Source of the DNA: a virus
IMG/VR virus record: IMGVR_UViG_3300045049_000056
Location: 64,001 to 88,355 of that record
Reading direction: 5' to 3' (one strand)
Length of the DNA stretch: 24,355 nucleotides
In this document: in pieces, positions 24,264 to 24,355 of the stretch
Position numbering within the stretch: position 1 is the first letter of the stretch
Layout: every line of letters begins with the position of its first letter
The notes under the pieces: model-generated
What the model was told of the DNA's origin: nothing
Database searches by the model: none
Seen by the model: the letters and a program-made list of their open reading frames with translations, nothing else
Program-made: the position numbers and the translations under genes

Positions 24264-24355
24264 TTATGAAATCGGTCCAAAATCCAAATTGATTTCCTTG
24301 TGCCACTCATCAAACATTTCTACAGCACGCTTTGCGCTATCAAAAATGTCTTGCA
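24264..24355 (-). CDS. 3' end of a minus-strand gene cut by the window edge
   Basis: The frame entering from the right edge reads QDIFDSAKRAVEMFDEWHKE, then INLDFGPIS and TAA at 24266-24264. It is a charged helix with a short tail, ending before the terminator at 24161-24197. Too little is visible to name it. Confidence 0.55.
   Translation of the reverse strand, partial: QDIFDSAKRAVEMFDEWHKEINLDFGPIS

Noticed and set aside
1-24355. CRISPR array or insertion sequence
   Set aside because: No regularly spaced repeats with spacers, no transposase motif and no terminal inverted repeats with target duplication were seen.

Overview
This window looks like part of a tailed-phage genome (or a closely related prophage) from a proteobacterial host. 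The evidence is very dense packing of mostly tiny genes joined by ATGA/TGATG overlaps, long co-directional blocks, phage-encoded tRNAs, a PhoH-like ATPase, a ClpP-like protease, a freestanding GIY-YIG endonuclease and several small families seen almost only in phages. No capsid, tail, terminase or polymerase gene is recognisable, so this is an early/accessory region. The host cannot be named. Vegetative promoters are sigma-70-like, and one near-perfect CRP-type dyad (8471-8486) hints at a gammaproteobacterium.

Layout. (1) 1-937: a leftward non-coding RNA unit with tRNA-Thr, tRNA-Pro and several stem-closed structures, ending at a terminator just before a minus-strand gene cut by the window edge. 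(2) 938-1399: a leftward gene and a back-to-back divergent promoter pair. (3) 1447-3885: a rightward operon of small genes ending in PhoH-like and ClpP-like genes and a UUCG-loop terminator. (4) 3901-7187: a rightward operon with an HD nucleotidase, an A1S_2505-like protein, a SLOG-like nucleotide-binding protein and several membrane micropeptides. (5) 7201-7920: a small serine recombinase with its own promoter, followed by (6) about 0.75 kb without genes, C-rich on the + strand, with repeats, dyads and the CRP-like site. (7) 8667-13592: leftward small-gene operons, including a probable exported protein and several single-pass membrane peptides. (8) 13801-15215: an isolated rightward island of three genes behind a perfect consensus sigma-70 promoter, the last carrying a GIY-YIG/T5orf172-like domain. 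(9) 15285-23866: leftward operons with a MESH1-like alarmone hydrolase, a GIY-YIG/NUMOD homing-type endonuclease and many small phage proteins. (10) 23867-24355: a hairpin-rich gap and a minus-strand gene cut by the right edge.

How it works together. Most leftward operons start at promoters whose -35 region carries two AAGCA-type units 9 bp apart, sometimes over 20 bp nearly identical, which suggests a shared regulator or co-amplified promoter cassettes. The recognisable enzymes cluster around nucleotide metabolism and nucleotide signalling (HD nucleotidase, SLOG, alarmone hydrolase) and host take-over (PhoH, ClpP-like). The numerous membrane micropeptides fit early host manipulation, but that is inference. 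Two reading-frame anomalies stand out: a one-base frameshift in a G run (16480-16694) and an in-frame amber codon followed by 36 open codons behind the alarmone hydrolase (19134-19247).
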